This document shows, one piece after another, positions 11,822 to 24,600 of a stretch of DNA of 64,000 bases. Origin of the DNA: Hirudo medicinalis (taxonomy: Eukaryota > Annelida > Clitellata > Hirudinida > Hirudinidae); assembly GCA_011800805.1 (NCBI GenBank), contig MPNW01000112.1, positions 1 through 64,000 on the forward strand, written 5' to 3'. The translations under genes were made by a program, and so were the position numbers. The notes beneath the pieces are model-generated. The model saw only the letters and a list, made by a program, of their open reading frames with translations, ran no database searches and had not been told where the DNA came from. How positions within the stretch are numbered: position 1 is the first letter of the stretch; every line of letters starts with the position of its first letter.

Positions 11822-13520
11822 GTTTATTACAATATGTTTCAAATATACAAAAGAGATAAAGCTTAAGATTATTCACAGTTTGATATTGCATATGGATGAG
11901 CTTACAAAAGAGGTACACCAAGCAGAATGAATTCTCTTAAGGACTTCTTAAAAGAATAACAAAATGGATTATCAAATAATGAGCAAGTTAATCTTGAAAA
12001 AACCCTGAAGCCTAGACAGCAAATGGAATAAAATTTAATATTGGATCTGACAAACTCGGGCTGATATGGAGTCCAATTTCTGGTATCAGGCGGACTAGAA
12101 AGGTTCAGAGTAAAATAGTTATCAAATATTGGAGGTAACATGTGATGATGGTATTTGTACATAAATAATGCTGTTTGAAAAAAATGAATTTGATAAATTG
12201 ACATAATGTTCAATTTCTTTAATGAATCTCTAGCATGAGAATAACAAGGTAATAAGGAAATGACACGAACAGCTTTTTTTTTTAAGTTTAAATAGTGGGA
12301 GTAAATATGAAGGATAATTGGCTGCCCAAACAACATTACAATAATTAAGATATGGATAGAGAAGAGATTAATTAGGAATAAGGGCTGTTTTTTCACCAAT
12401 GAAACAACGAATATGGGAAATGATGCCAACACTTTTGTAGACCTTACTTATTATATGTTCAATGTGAGGTTTGAATAAAAAATATTTATCAATTACAACA
12501 CCTACAAATTTACAAGAGTTAACTCGGTCGATTGCACAATCACGAATGCAAATGGAGAGACTGTCAAGATGAATTTTTTTTCTTGTTAATGAAATAATAT
12601 ATAAGAGGTTTTGCTAATGTTAAGAGAGAGGAAATTTGCATAGAGCCAAAGTAAAATATTGTTAAGGTCATTTTTATTCATAATAGAAGAGAGTCCAGTA
12701 ATATTACGACCAGATCCAAATATATCAGTGTCATCAGCAAATAGCAAGAATTCAACCTTATTGGATGATAAATGTAGACCATTAATATAAATCAAGAACA
12801 ATAACGGGCCCAAAATGGATCCTTGGGGGTCGCCTTACGATATTAAGGAAGAGTAGAATCATGGTTTTTAAATCAATACGAAACGTATTGCATCCTGTTG
12901 GACAGGTAACTTCTGAACCATTGAAAAGGATACCATGGAGTCCTTAATGTTGCAATTTGCTGAGGAGTATTTCATGGTTAACAGTGTCAAATGCTTTGGC
13001 GAGGCCGAGGAAAACTCCGAAAGTAGAGCATCCATCCTTCTGAGCTGCAGCTATCTTGGAATGAAAAAGGGACAAGGGCATGTAGGTTGAGTGCTTACGA
13101 CGAAATCCAAATTGCTTGTGATGAAAGAGTGAGAATTTATCAAAGAATTTGGTGAGTTTAGTAAAAATGGAATGTTCAAAATACTTTGAGAAGTATGGTG
13201 AAACTGATATTGTTCTGTAATTGGATATTTGTTCTCTATCATTAGATTTGTGTAAAGGGATTACTTTGGCTATTTTTGTGTCATCAGGTACTGTTCCTGT
13301 CATAATAAAGCAATTGATTACTAATGCCAAGACATGAGCAATAGAAGGAATTGAAGACTTTGCAATTTTTGGGTCAATCTGGTCATATCCTGAGCTGTGT
13401 GAATGTTTAAGAGATCTAATATTGAGAGATACTGTAAGCACTTCATCAGCAGTCACTGACGAGAGGGTGATTGAACGAGATAAAGAATTCTTAATGTAGT
13501 TTTCAAAACTTTTATGTGAA
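11822..13520 (-). mobile_element. Decayed non-LTR retrotransposon (CR1/L2/Jockey-like), reverse transcriptase part
   Basis: Minus-strand frames read from right to left as one broken reverse transcriptase. First come palm/finger blocks at 13456-12944 (KVIPLHKSNDREQISNYRTI, QFGFRRKHST and AKAFDTVNHE). Next is a shifted GVPQGSILGPLLF-like segment around 12840-12810, then the active-site block FADDTDIF with MNKNDLNNILLWLYANFL at 12813-12586. The C-terminal part (KKAVRVISLLPCYSHA, NIMSIYQIHF) runs to 11902. The catalytic YADD-type motif appears as FADD. Several frame changes and stops between the pieces show it is dead. No endonuclease domain is visible, so it is 5'-truncated near 13.5 kb. Its 3' end falls around 11.82 kb, beside the assembly gap. 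Confidence 0.85.
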
Positions 13521-13559
13521 TTTGATATTTTTATGATAATTACATTAGGTTAATTGGAA

Positions 13560-15700
13560 TTATGTGACTTACATTGAACAAAATTAATATTTAGTCATCT
13601 CAGGTTATTGGAAAGAAAATGTTTAAGATATGAAGAAATATTTCATCTAATCTAAAAGAAATAATTACAGTGAAGCTTTTAAAATATTTGTTAATAATAT
13701 TAATCAATGAATTAACTTTTGTAATTCATTTTAACTGCCAAGAAAGTCAAACATGGTATCGTTCGAAAGATCAGATTAACCAACTTCGACATTTAAAGAA
13801 GGTTAAAAGAATGTTCAATTGGATATTCAAATGTTAGATTGATGAACTCAACAATAATTTAATAATATTCCCAATATTTGCATGAAGTCCGTCAATAAGA
13901 TGGATAAGAGTCCCAACATTTATTTGGCAGGAAATAATTAAACATTATTATTATTCTATGCAAAAGCAGTGACTTTAATAACAATAATTATAACAATAAT
14001 GTCCTTATTATATGCATTGTTCCTTGGATTATTCCGCCATTTATCAAGCATCATTGCACGGAACCCGGACCTGTGGATTACGGGGATGTCTTGTATTTCT
14101 GTCCACAATAAATGTACTGCTGCCTCAATGATCGTCGTCGTCGTCGGCGTCGTCATCTTCATCGCAATAATATTTTGTTAACCTCAATTAGAAATCAGAA
14201 ATATACGGTTAAATTAAAGCCTAATTGAGATTAAAAGTTGCAAGCATTTGAGATAATAAGATGTACTATCATTAACTTGTGTTAATTACATATGTTAACT
14301 TTTATTTATTGCGTATATTAACTTGTATTAATTACGTACAACGTTGATAATCAATTAACATCGATCATGCATTCACCTCACCAATCGTTAAATATTGGCT
14401 TATTATTATTATTTACAATGAATTTTTTTATTTCTAATGTCGACTAATAACTAATTTTTATTGATGTAAAATCCTCATCAATCGTGTTATAATTTCTTAA
14501 TAACTCAGTTTAATAAAATAAAATAGTGCACTTCGTTTATCCATTCATCCATCAATTCATCCATCAATTCATCCATCCAGAAAATAATTGAATTGCTTGG
14601 AAGAATTGGAAAACCTTCAAAGGCTTCATCAGCAGGTAATGAACTGCTGCCTCAGTTTTCCTGATGGACAAGCAATTGATGGATGGAAATTCTGAGGAAA
14701 CTTGTCGATTCCAACTAGTTAAACACTTGAGTTCATTGAACACTGATTAATTGATGCAATAATAACGAAATTAATTAGTAAATTATTGTTTGTCATTATT
14801 CCTGTTTTGTTATTAATAATTGATAACTAAATATAACAAAATTAGGAAAATTATAATTTTAAATAAAGATGAGGTTGAAACTCCATTGAAAGCTGAAATA
14901 TTTAATTAACCTCTAAACATTAATTACTGAGGCACAAGTATTCTTTCATAATTAAATAGAATAACAACGTTAAAAATATTCTCCAAAAACTTGTTACGAA
15001 ACAACCACTTAGAGGCAGCAAATTGCCATTCCAGGAATTCCCATCTCCAACAACTCCAGCAACTGTGCCTCCCGGAAACAAGACAAAACAAAACTTTTCG
15101 ATTGACTGATTTCAAAAAAGGAGCCAAGATATGATTCTGTTTCTTATTTGGGCAAAGGAAAACGAAAGTCGATATTTTTTAAACACCAGCATAAAACAAC
15201 AGCACAGCGTCCACTGAAGAACAGTTAAAGAAATTAGTGAAATTAATGATATTGGAAACTTACAAACTTCATCTCTGCATTCACGATGCATAATTAGAAT
15301 ATTCTAAAATATATAAGACATCCTCGTTAACCAACGATAAGAGATAAAATGAAACAATATCAAGGACTATTGGGGTACTTCATCCGTGAATACAATAAAT
15401 TTTGGACACAACAAAATTATTGAAAATCAGATTCACAATTATTTCAGGGCATCTTGAAACCAAAAGATTTTCTTTTCACATTCCTGTTCTGCAAACTTAG
15501 CATATCAAATTAGTTGCCAAAAAAAGTTCAATGCGAAGTTCTTTAACTAGGAATATTAACAAATACGTTATTTAAAATAATTTATAATTTAATACCATTA
15601 AATTCAGCCGCGTTTTATCTTCTTAATCAAATAATAAGAACATCGAATGTTCGTGGAATATTTCATGTTTCCTCGCATAAAATTTTAAGCATTTGAAGTT
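13560..15700. other. Gene-empty AT-rich stretch
   Basis: No recognisable gene. Small CATCCATCAATT-type simple sequence lies near 14540-14580 and ATT/GTCGTC runs near 13945 and 14130. Confidence 0.4.
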
Positions 15701-15841
15701 CAACTTAACAACGAACCTGGTATGCAGGTCAGCTCAGGGGGTTTGCGTTCCTGTAATGGCGACAGTCGTAATGTGTCGTGTTCGCAACCCAGCACTTCCA
15801 TAAGCACCCTTCGGAAGGAACGGTATGCATATATTGTTGTT

Positions 15842-15928
15842 GTTATAGCTGTTATTGTTGTTATTTTAATTATTATAATAATTATTGTAATTATTATTTT
15901 TATTATTATTAGTAGTAGTAGTAGTAGT
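15842..15928. repeat. ATT/GTT/AGT-rich microsatellite at a LINE junction
   Basis: Degenerate GTTATT and ATTATT units end in (AGT)5. Retrotransposon coding sequence begins directly after it. Confidence 0.8.
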
Positions 15929-16602
15929 CCAGTGGCCAACACAACTTGCGATGCCGGCTGTGAAGAAGTAAAGTCTCTGGACCACATTGTTCAGAACTGC
16001 CACAGAACCGATGGTCCGAGCCACGCAAGACATGACGCCATAGTAAGAATGCTTGAAAACAGACTGAAGGAGAAAGGCTATGTAACGAAGTTGGAACCCA
16101 GAATTCCAACGGTACTAGGAATAAGAATTCCAGATCTTTGCGCTTGGAGCAGGTCAAAATACATCGTTTACGATGTGGCGGTTATCAAAGACACATTTGG
16201 ACTAGATGGCATGAATTTAAGGACAACAAATATGACAAACCTAATATTCATAGATGGATGGAACAAAACAACCCGATTGCCAATGCGGAGAGACAGAAAG
16301 GGCTGATCACAGCTCTCATAATGAGTTGGAGGGGTGAGGTGTGTTTGAAGTCCTGGGGTTTTTGGAAAGCACATGATGTCACAAGGAGACTTCTTATGTG
16401 GATATCCATTAAAGTATTGCAGGAGACCTATAAGATCTGGAAGTTTTCCAAACATAGTACCTGGAGAAAGCACGGAAGAAAGGACCGAAGATGACACACG
16501 TCTGAGGACCTTAAATATTACGGTGATGTTTTTGGATGATGGCTTTAAAGTGCGTGTTTTAGGGCTGAATAAAATGTTTCATAGTAGTAGTTGTAGTATT
16601 AA
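15929..16602 (+). mobile_element. 5'-truncated RLE-type non-LTR retrotransposon (R2/R4/Dong-like), 3' end
   Basis: The plus strand encodes the C-terminal part of an R2-group polyprotein. A zinc knuckle reads CDAGC, seven residues, H, four residues, C (CDAGCEEVKSLDHIVQNC). It is followed by ARHDAIVRMLENRLKEKGY and then the restriction-like endonuclease core GIRIPDLCAWSRSKYIVYDV, which keeps the PD...D arrangement. After about 16218 the frame shifts by one and continues as KPNIHRWMEQ, ALIMSWRGEVCLKSWGFWKA and VTRRLL, ending at a stop near 16495. The frameshift makes it non-functional. No reverse transcriptase remains. The 5' break lies exactly at an ATT/AGT microsatellite, and AGTAGTAGTTGTAGT recurs near the putative 3' end at about 16579. 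Confidence 0.8.
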
Positions 16603-16873
16603 CTTCCCTTGAAGGTCCTCGTGGTTGTTGTTGAATGAAACTGATTCGACCCCACTTATTTCTGAAGGCATTTCAGATCCTTGTCACCTCTCATCATGTT
16701 AGAGATCATCATCAACACCAAGGCCACTGTCACTTCATCATTACTATCACTGCCATCGTCATCAACAGTATCATCTCCAACAGTTGCATTGGAAATGTGA
16801 GCCATTTATTTGTAATTGCACAAATTTTTTGTAAAAAATGAGTGAAGTTATTTCATTTTGAAATTAAGTGTTT

Positions 16874-16928
16874 GATGGATGGATGGATGAATGGATGGAT
16901 GGATGGATGGATGGATGGATGGATGGAT
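16874..16928. repeat. (GGAT)n microsatellite
   Basis: About 13 copies of GATG with one interruption (GAATG). Confidence 0.9.
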
Positions 16929-17291
16929 ATAATAATATGTTTGTCAATATATTCAATGCGCCTCATAAATTAGGATTCATGTCTTGTTATTTGACATCAA
17001 CCTGCTTGTGTCATCTTTCAGTTTAAAAATTACAATTATATTCATGACAACAATTTATTTGGTATTTATTGCTATTTTTTAAAGTTTAGCTAAACAATTA
17101 TAGTTAAAGTATTTTTCCTGATGGGAAATATTAGTGCAATTGGAATTACCTACATATTATTTTGCAACTTAAATTATGTTACTATGCATTTAAATTTAAT
17201 ATTTGGTTATTCGAGGGGTAAATAACCACGAATTTTTTTTGGCTTTTAATCTTTTAAGCTTAATCCGATTAATCCTAAGTCGATCGTTTAT

Positions 17292-17424
17292 TCATTCAGT
17301 CATTCATTCATTCATTCATTCATTCATTCATTCATTCATTCATTCATTCATTCATTCATTCATTCATTCATTCATTCATTCATTCATTCATTCATTCATT
17401 CATTCATTCATTCATTCATTCATN
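17292..17424. repeat. (ATTC)n microsatellite ending in a single-N join
   Basis: About 32 copies of ATTC end abruptly at one N (17424). Unrelated sequence follows, so copy number and junction are assembly-limited. Confidence 0.9.
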
Positions 17425-17487
17425 GGACAACCTGGGGCCTTCCATGCATTTGCGTACAGAAGAAGAGCAGTTGAATGAATTGACAGA
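17425..17487 (+). other. Possible isolated coding scrap right of an N join
   Basis: The frame starting at 17426 reads DNLGPSMHLRTEEEQLNELT then E. It is charged and codon-like, unlike the AT-rich surroundings. The left side is cut by the N at 17424 and no donor follows. I recognise no family. It could be the edge of an exon, retroelement debris or chance. Confidence 0.2.
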
Positions 17488-17539
17488 ACTATTGTTTTTG
17501 TTTTGTTTTTCGTTGAGTTACTTTCGAGTTTGATTTATG

Positions 17540-19060
17540 ACGAATTGTGCACAGTTTAAGTTATTTAGTGAAGTTAAATTTTCATTTTCCCACGGAGATC
17601 CAGAGTCATGTTTGGGGACTCTGAAAACTTTATGTTGAAGTTCATTTATTTGGACAGATGGATTTTGAATGTTTTGTCAAAAAATACTAATAATACTAAT
17701 AATAATAACGGTGAAAAGCTGAAGAATGAGAAATCATACCTGACCTTCTAAACTAGTTTGTTACCAACCACAATGACAACGGTGATCACATTAACAACGA
17801 TAAATAGGCAAAATTACCAGCTCTCGACAAGGACAATAAAGAACAATTGCCTTGGAAAGATATGCACCACAAATCAGCGCAAAGAAGCTGCAGAAGAATT
17901 CCTTTGCAGGAAGAGTTTTCCACGTCTGATCACGTCTGGCGAGTAATAAGCCATCCAACTTTCGTGATTCTGTCTTCAGGAGTCTCGTTAACAGAGTATT
18001 TTTATGGGGCATACTTATTCCTCGTCACTAGAGAAGGACGTTTTCAAAATTCACCTTAACGATGTCGTATGACGCGGTAGAGGTTTGTTTGAGTGAAATG
18101 TCGTGACACTCATTTTGAACTTTTCACAATTTATTTATTTAATTAAAGTCCGTTGCATAACTAAGATGATTTGGACTTAATTTTTCACAATGAAATCTGC
18201 CAGAGACAAGACTTGGCATGTTCTTGCAGGTTTCAGGTGAGGAAAGATTAGCGAGAAAATTTCTTTCTAGGAATGGACCGACTGAATTTAGAAAGAAATA
18301 TTCAGGCGATTAAAAAATTCTAGTCATCTTTGTAATCTAATTAGATGGATGAGTGATAAAGGAAAGAAGGGGATTTGCATGTATGTGCTTGTGGCGCCAC
18401 CTATGCTTTGGTGCGCCAATAACAATTTTTTTGTCATCATTCATTTCCTTCTTCCTTTTCACTCTATGTCCGGACATTTTGCAATAACTATTTAAGAACT
18501 GTATGTAAAATCGGAATATTTTTAATCAAAACATTGAAAAACTAAGTAATATTGAAAGTAATGAAACATTTCTTAGCCTTCCTCCTATAAATAATTGCCT
18601 GAAGCTATCCAGCTATCTTCCCCGTCTCAATCATCACATTCTTGTAATGAACGGGACGTTAATACAATGTACTCCTTCCTCCATTAGAACATCATGCATA
18701 ACTACATCTCCTCAACTTCTCTATCTTCAAAAACTTTTTATTGTTCAGTGGCTCCTTGATCACTTCCAAATCTTGAAGGTAACGCAAGCAGATGACGTCA
18801 TTTTCAGTAAATACCATCAAACATGAAAAGATTTCTCCCAATGAATTAATGTGTCGTTGGTTCCCATGGTCACAAGTTCTTCACAAGAATTTATTTCATA
18901 GCAGGCAGTCGAAGAATGTTCGCAACAAATCCCGCAGAGCCACCGTGGGATTAATCGCTATATAAATAATTCCTGGAAGCAGTACAGCGTAAGGCGCATT
19001 GTGAATTGATAAGTTCTTCCATGTCATGCCACGTTTGGTAAATTATAAGTGGCATATCAA
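17540..19060. other. Gene-empty stretch
   Basis: No supported gene. Frames at 17758-18060 are open but match nothing and lack convincing splice sites. Confidence 0.35.
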
Positions 19061-19069
19061 ATTAATTAT

Positions 19070-19312
19070 TGCATTTATTATTATATATATTATTATATTT
19101 ATTATTATATTTATTAATATATATATTATTATATTTATTAGTATATATATTATTATATTTATTATTATATATATTATTATATTTATTATTATATTTATTA
19201 ATATATATATTATTATATTTATTATTATGTATATTATTATATTTATTAATATATATATTATTATAATTATTATTATATATATTATTATATTTATTACTAT
19301 TATTATTAAAAT
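19070..19312. repeat. AT-only minisatellite (TATTATATTTAT units)
   Basis: About 240 bases of nested ATT/ATA units with a recurring higher-order pattern TATATATTATTATATTTATTA. The long Ile/Tyr frames across it are not genes. Confidence 0.85.
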
Positions 19313-21674
19313 ATAGGCTGTTGTACTTTAGTACGATCTTAATGAACCATAAAACTATACAATTGTCATTTACGAAATACTTTTAAAATGATAACTTATT
19401 TACAATCAACAATCAGTGTGAACAAAATTATGTTTTGAATTAATAGTAAAACTAACCAGCTTTTGAATGAGTTGCAGGGTTTCCGTAGTCCTGCAAAAGA
19501 AGAATTTATAAATGATATAAATTTATCATTTATCTTGTTAAATTTAAAGAAATTTAGTGAGATTGTAAATAGGTGAATAAATCAATCAACTACAAATGTT
19601 ATATTTTAGTTATCTAGTTAACTATAGTTTGAAATAAATTAATTACGTTAATTAATTAACTAACATTGAGGAATGACACCAACAAACTTCTAACAAGCAA
19701 ATTGGATTTGATTTGTGATCGACATTCACTTTTTTAAATAAAACAATCCGCTGAACTCATAACATTCAAATCTTTAAACACGATCATCAAAACTTTCTCG
19801 TCAGTAATACAAAAATAATAAAAATACAATCAAGCAAGATATGTTTTCTACGAATTCTTTGCATAAACCTCGCATGTCAGCATGCAGTAGTTTTAAAAAT
19901 TCTTTGATGATTGTGTTTCGTACAGGTTCGTTCTATTTTATGAGAAAGACAATTTCAAGCGAGCGAGTAATACCAACTTCGTCATACTTTTGAAATATCC
20001 ACACAATGCAAAGAAACATTTGGAACAGAATTGAATAAAAAGAATGCTTCTCTTCTTAGTTTTTTGTTGCATGTGGGCGATAATAAGAAACACGAAAGTG
20101 GAAATAAATCGTGCTTGGATGACACCAATCCTGATAAGTGGCGTGATTCGAAAAGGTGCTATTTTTGTTTGTTCTTAGATAACTTACATCAGCAACAATA
20201 ACAACAATCAACTACTGCTGGAGTTGGAGTACACCCAAAGTCCTTTAAGTTTATTTCTTCGAACTGATTCTCAATTCAATCAACTAGAAGAAATTGATTT
20301 AAAAGATCACACTTAAGCTTGCACGTTGAGTTCTCAGCCAATGCGCAGAAGTTAAAACGAAATCAGGTCTACATGCATGGCTGATAAATGGAAAAATGAA
20401 TTTAAAAATCCGAGGAGAAAGAAATAAAAGCGAGTTCTGATAAAAAAAAAAAAATCAGCGATCAATTGAGGAGATAATTGAGGCTGTGAACTTCCATGAA
20501 CCTTTTGAGGAGAGTATTATCAATACTTTGGAACTTTTTCTTTGCGTCGTGTAATTGTAATTTTATGTAACAATTTTGTAATGATAATAAACTAAACTAT
20601 TAATATTAGATAACATATGTGCAATTTATCAGAAGTAACCAGACGTGTGACAAAATGGCGCTTCATTTGGAGGGCACACAAAGTGATGATGGGTAATGTG
20701 ATGATGTTGCTAATTTGGTCAGTAACAGAGGAATCAATCCAGGCGTTCTTTATTTAAAAAAAATTTCTTATTATAAAATCTTTAAAGCTTAAATCTAACG
20801 AAGCACATTTTTAGAATTTGAGCTAAACTTTTTTCCTGACGCATCCCAGAGCTAATTGGGAGAATGAAAAGTTGTTCAATTCAGCCGCTAATAGCAGCTG
20901 TGGAGTTGTTGAAAGAGGTAATGAATAATTTATGAATAATTATGGTCAGTTATGAATAATTAATAAGCAGTTCTTATTTTCTTCTTTCAGGTGCTCCTGA
21001 TTCAAAGCATCCCATCACCGAATGTCCAGCAGAATAATAATAATAATAATAACTTAGAAACAATTGCATTCTGCGGAGTTCATTTTTACATGTAGAACTC
21101 GTGCGAGGCTCATTCCCCTTTCAGGAATTGAGGAAAAAAGGCGAGATGAAATACCGGAGGCAAATAATTTTGGAAAAAGTCCGACTTTTTAGAATTTTCT
21201 CCCGTTTTTTTATTTTCTGATAAGAACTGCAATATCAGTTCAGTTGCTATTTCTTTTCTGGCTTGGTTTCTATGAGATTTCTCGCACTCGTCAACAAAAT
21301 TAAACGAATAAAAATAAAAATAATAATAATAAATAATACGCAAGTATTAATATTTTTAAAGGTATTGTCATAATTAAGTTAAAAAAATTGACAGTCGTGA
21401 ATGCACTAAAATGACCAAGCATGCCATGCAGTGAACTCCATTCAGAACGAAAGGCAAATTCACAAAGGCATTCGACCACTCTGCTGGGACCTCCGTCCAA
21501 TGTTTGGAAATTGATGCTCATTTAACCCATACATAATAATAATAAATTATTTTGGTGGAGACTGTAGTAATATATTAATTGTTGAACAAAATTTGATGGA
21601 AATTTTCTAACAAAGGAGTGACTATCTGACGTCATGCAACGACATGGAATTTCACAACGACTAAGAAGATACAT
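19313..21674. other. Gene-empty stretch downstream of the IQ-motif gene
   Basis: AT-rich, with no recognised gene on either strand. It lies 3' of the minus-strand IQ-motif gene. Confidence 0.4.
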
Positions 21675-24600
21675 TTACACCAAGAGCAACAATGGCGACC
21701 ATGCTTCGTGATCACGTGTCTCCGTAACAACAACCTCCACTCGTTCGGGTTTTGTTTGTTTTTCCACCTCGATGGACCGTTTAGTCGATTCAGCCGCCAT
21801 TTTCTTACGCATCATGCGGCCCTTGAAGCCGCTCTGAATGAGACTGGCAGCCTTTTTCACATCCGGGTCTTCGAGGTCAATGTCGATGACTTCCTGCTCT
21901 GCATTTGTCTCCTTGCCCGAAACAAGTGCGCTGTTACCTGCCGCGCTGCTAGCAGCGACGACTCCATTTCCACCATCGTAATCACCACCATGGGGATTCT
22001 TGGCGGTCACCATTCCTTCCTCATCAGAAGTTGTGCCATCTTTCGTCACCTTTTTCGTGGACATCTTAGGTGGCAAAATGAAGACAAAGAAACGGTTGAC
22101 ACCAACGTGGAGAAGAGTTCGCTTTTAATTATGAGCGATGATTGTTTAATATTCCAACTCATTAATTGTCATTTTGCTGATGTTAATGTTGACGTTTTCA
22201 TTTAATTTCATTAGGTCTGTTTTCTCTAATTGAGATGATTCTTTAAATTCAAAAGACGAACAGGTGTGAAAATAGATTCATTATCACGACACGACGCCAA
22301 TCATTCTCAGATACTTGCCCCGTCTCTTTCAACGCTTGTTGGAAGCTCTTCCTCCCTGAAAATATTTTCATCAATTTACAAAACAATTCATCCGTGATAC
22401 ATCACCACCACCATTATTTCAATCATCTTCATCGTCGTCGTCGTCATCATCATCATCATCATCATCATCACCGCCATCAACACAATCGACCGCGTTTGAA
22501 GTTTAAGAGCGTCTGCTTACGCCGCTCTGATCTCATTATTCATGAAAATAAAGAGAATAAAACAAAAGTGATTTATTTATTTATAGAGGTTTTAAACTAG
22601 TTATCGCATAATGATAATGGTAATATTGCAAATTATGATGATCTTGATGATGTCGATGATAATGATTGTAAATGATGATGATGATGACGATGATGATGAT
22701 GATGGTGGTGGTGGTGATATTGATGATGATGATGTTCCTTACTCTGCTTGCAAGAGTTGACGTGGAGAGTCCTTTTGACTGTCGTGACAATTCTTAAATT
22801 TTTGAATTATTATTAATAAAAATGATTAATATGAAAAATAGAAATTAAAACTTAATATTATTTATTAAAAATAATTTTATGCGATTACATTATTAATCAT
22901 ATGCGACTTAATAATTTGTAATTAATAATTTGATTAATTATTTTCCAATTAACTGTAATAATTGACAATGCTAATTGATGCTTGGCATGTAATGAACTAA
23001 ATAATTTTATGAACATATGGTGATGACAACGATTAACATCGACGATGACGATGATGAAGACGATGGTGATGCAGATTACACATGCTCCACGAAGAATCCA
23101 AATTTCCCTTGACTCACTTGAGTGGCATCTTCTTCTTCAATTTGTTTTCCTGAAAGATGAAAAACTTTTCAACATCCAATGAGTCATCATCTCTTAAAGA
23201 ATTCAAACTGAACATTTATTCTACATTTTAATTATTTTTAAAATTTTTATTTCTCAGACGTCGACAATTTCATAGGAAACAATGTTTTGCATGACATGAG
23301 TGATGTTTTTGTAGTAACAATAAAAATAATATTAGTTGATATGCTAGACATTAGGCATAAACATTAACGAATAATTAAGAACACATCTAATATTATCATT
23401 ATATTTTATTCTATATGTTATATTATATTACATCACATCACGTCACGTCACGTCACGTCACGTCACATCACATCACATCACATCACATCACATCACATCA
23501 CATCATATCATATCACATCATATCATATTATATTATATTATATTACATTACATTATATTAATATAATAAGCGATTGTTTGTAATACCATTAAGTCTGACC
23601 CTTACCTTATACAGGGAAAGTGTCGTTTTGTCGAGTACAATAAAATATAAGATGTAAAACAACAAGGACGTATGGGATGTCCACAAATGTTAAAAGATTT
23701 CAATGTGCTCAGTTCTCATGTCGAAAAACAGGGAAGCCTTCTTAAACGACATTTTAAGGATTCAGAACTTTCGCACTTCACGACATTTTATAAATAAGGG
23801 GTCGTCCATAAATTATGTTAACAAAACAGGAGGGGAAAGGGTTTGAAAAAGTTTGACAATTCTTGACAAGGGGGAGGGAGGAGTTTAAGATTAATTGACG
23901 TCAACAGTGTTATTTTTTATGGTAAAAATCTAAATTTTAGCAGATGGATTTGTGTATACTTATAAAGTTTAATCCTTCAGTTCAGACGTCACAGATTGAA
24001 CGGATTTGCTTCATAAGCAGGGCCGCTCTGGCAAGTGGCCAAGGGCCCGGTAATTTTTAGGGACCCGCCCGGGTTTTAAAATATTTAAATTTTACAATCG
24101 TGACTTTTTTTTGCTTTGCCATTACCAAATTGACACAACGTATGGACCCGTGGCCTCTACGCCTACTAGGCACTGCCTAGGAGCCCGAAATTTCTGCCGG
24201 CGGCCCTGTTCACAAGTCGTGTTAGAGAAACTTGTTCAACTTGATCACCGACAAGGCGATCACGGACATAACAAATTAACATCTGTTGATCAACAAAAAT
24301 CCTTATGCGGTGAATGGTTAGATGAAGGTGATGTTGATTTGTCTGGCTTGTCAGTGCAACAAAATGATGGTAATGATGAGTCTGATACTATGCCTATTGT
24401 TACAATAAAGAACATGTGGCTTTCCCATGGGAAGTTGATAGAAGCTGACATTAAAAAATTGACAACAATACTCAGTTTGGCAATTATTTTATTTTCTTTC
24501 AAAATAAAATAGACGCAAATTCAATGTGTTGCAAGGTACAAAATTAAAATTGTAAAAAATTTTGACATAATTTAGATAGCGGGGGAGGGGGTCTTTAAAA

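Noticed and set aside
10841..11921. Long open frames on both strands across 11069-11711
   Set aside because: They consist mostly of N; no coding evidence remains outside the gap and the ATT repeat.
17203..17478. SFIH-repeat protein
   Set aside because: It is the (ATTC)n microsatellite read through; the frame also crosses an N.
19026..19316. Ile/Tyr-rich frames of 65-96 codons
   Set aside because: They are translations of an AT-only tandem repeat.
21708..22205. 165-codon plus-strand frame
   Set aside because: It is the antisense shadow of the IQ-motif exon, which has the better motif and splice sites.
23425..23560. CRISPR-like array
   Set aside because: It is a five-base tandem repeat without spacers, in eukaryotic DNA with introns.
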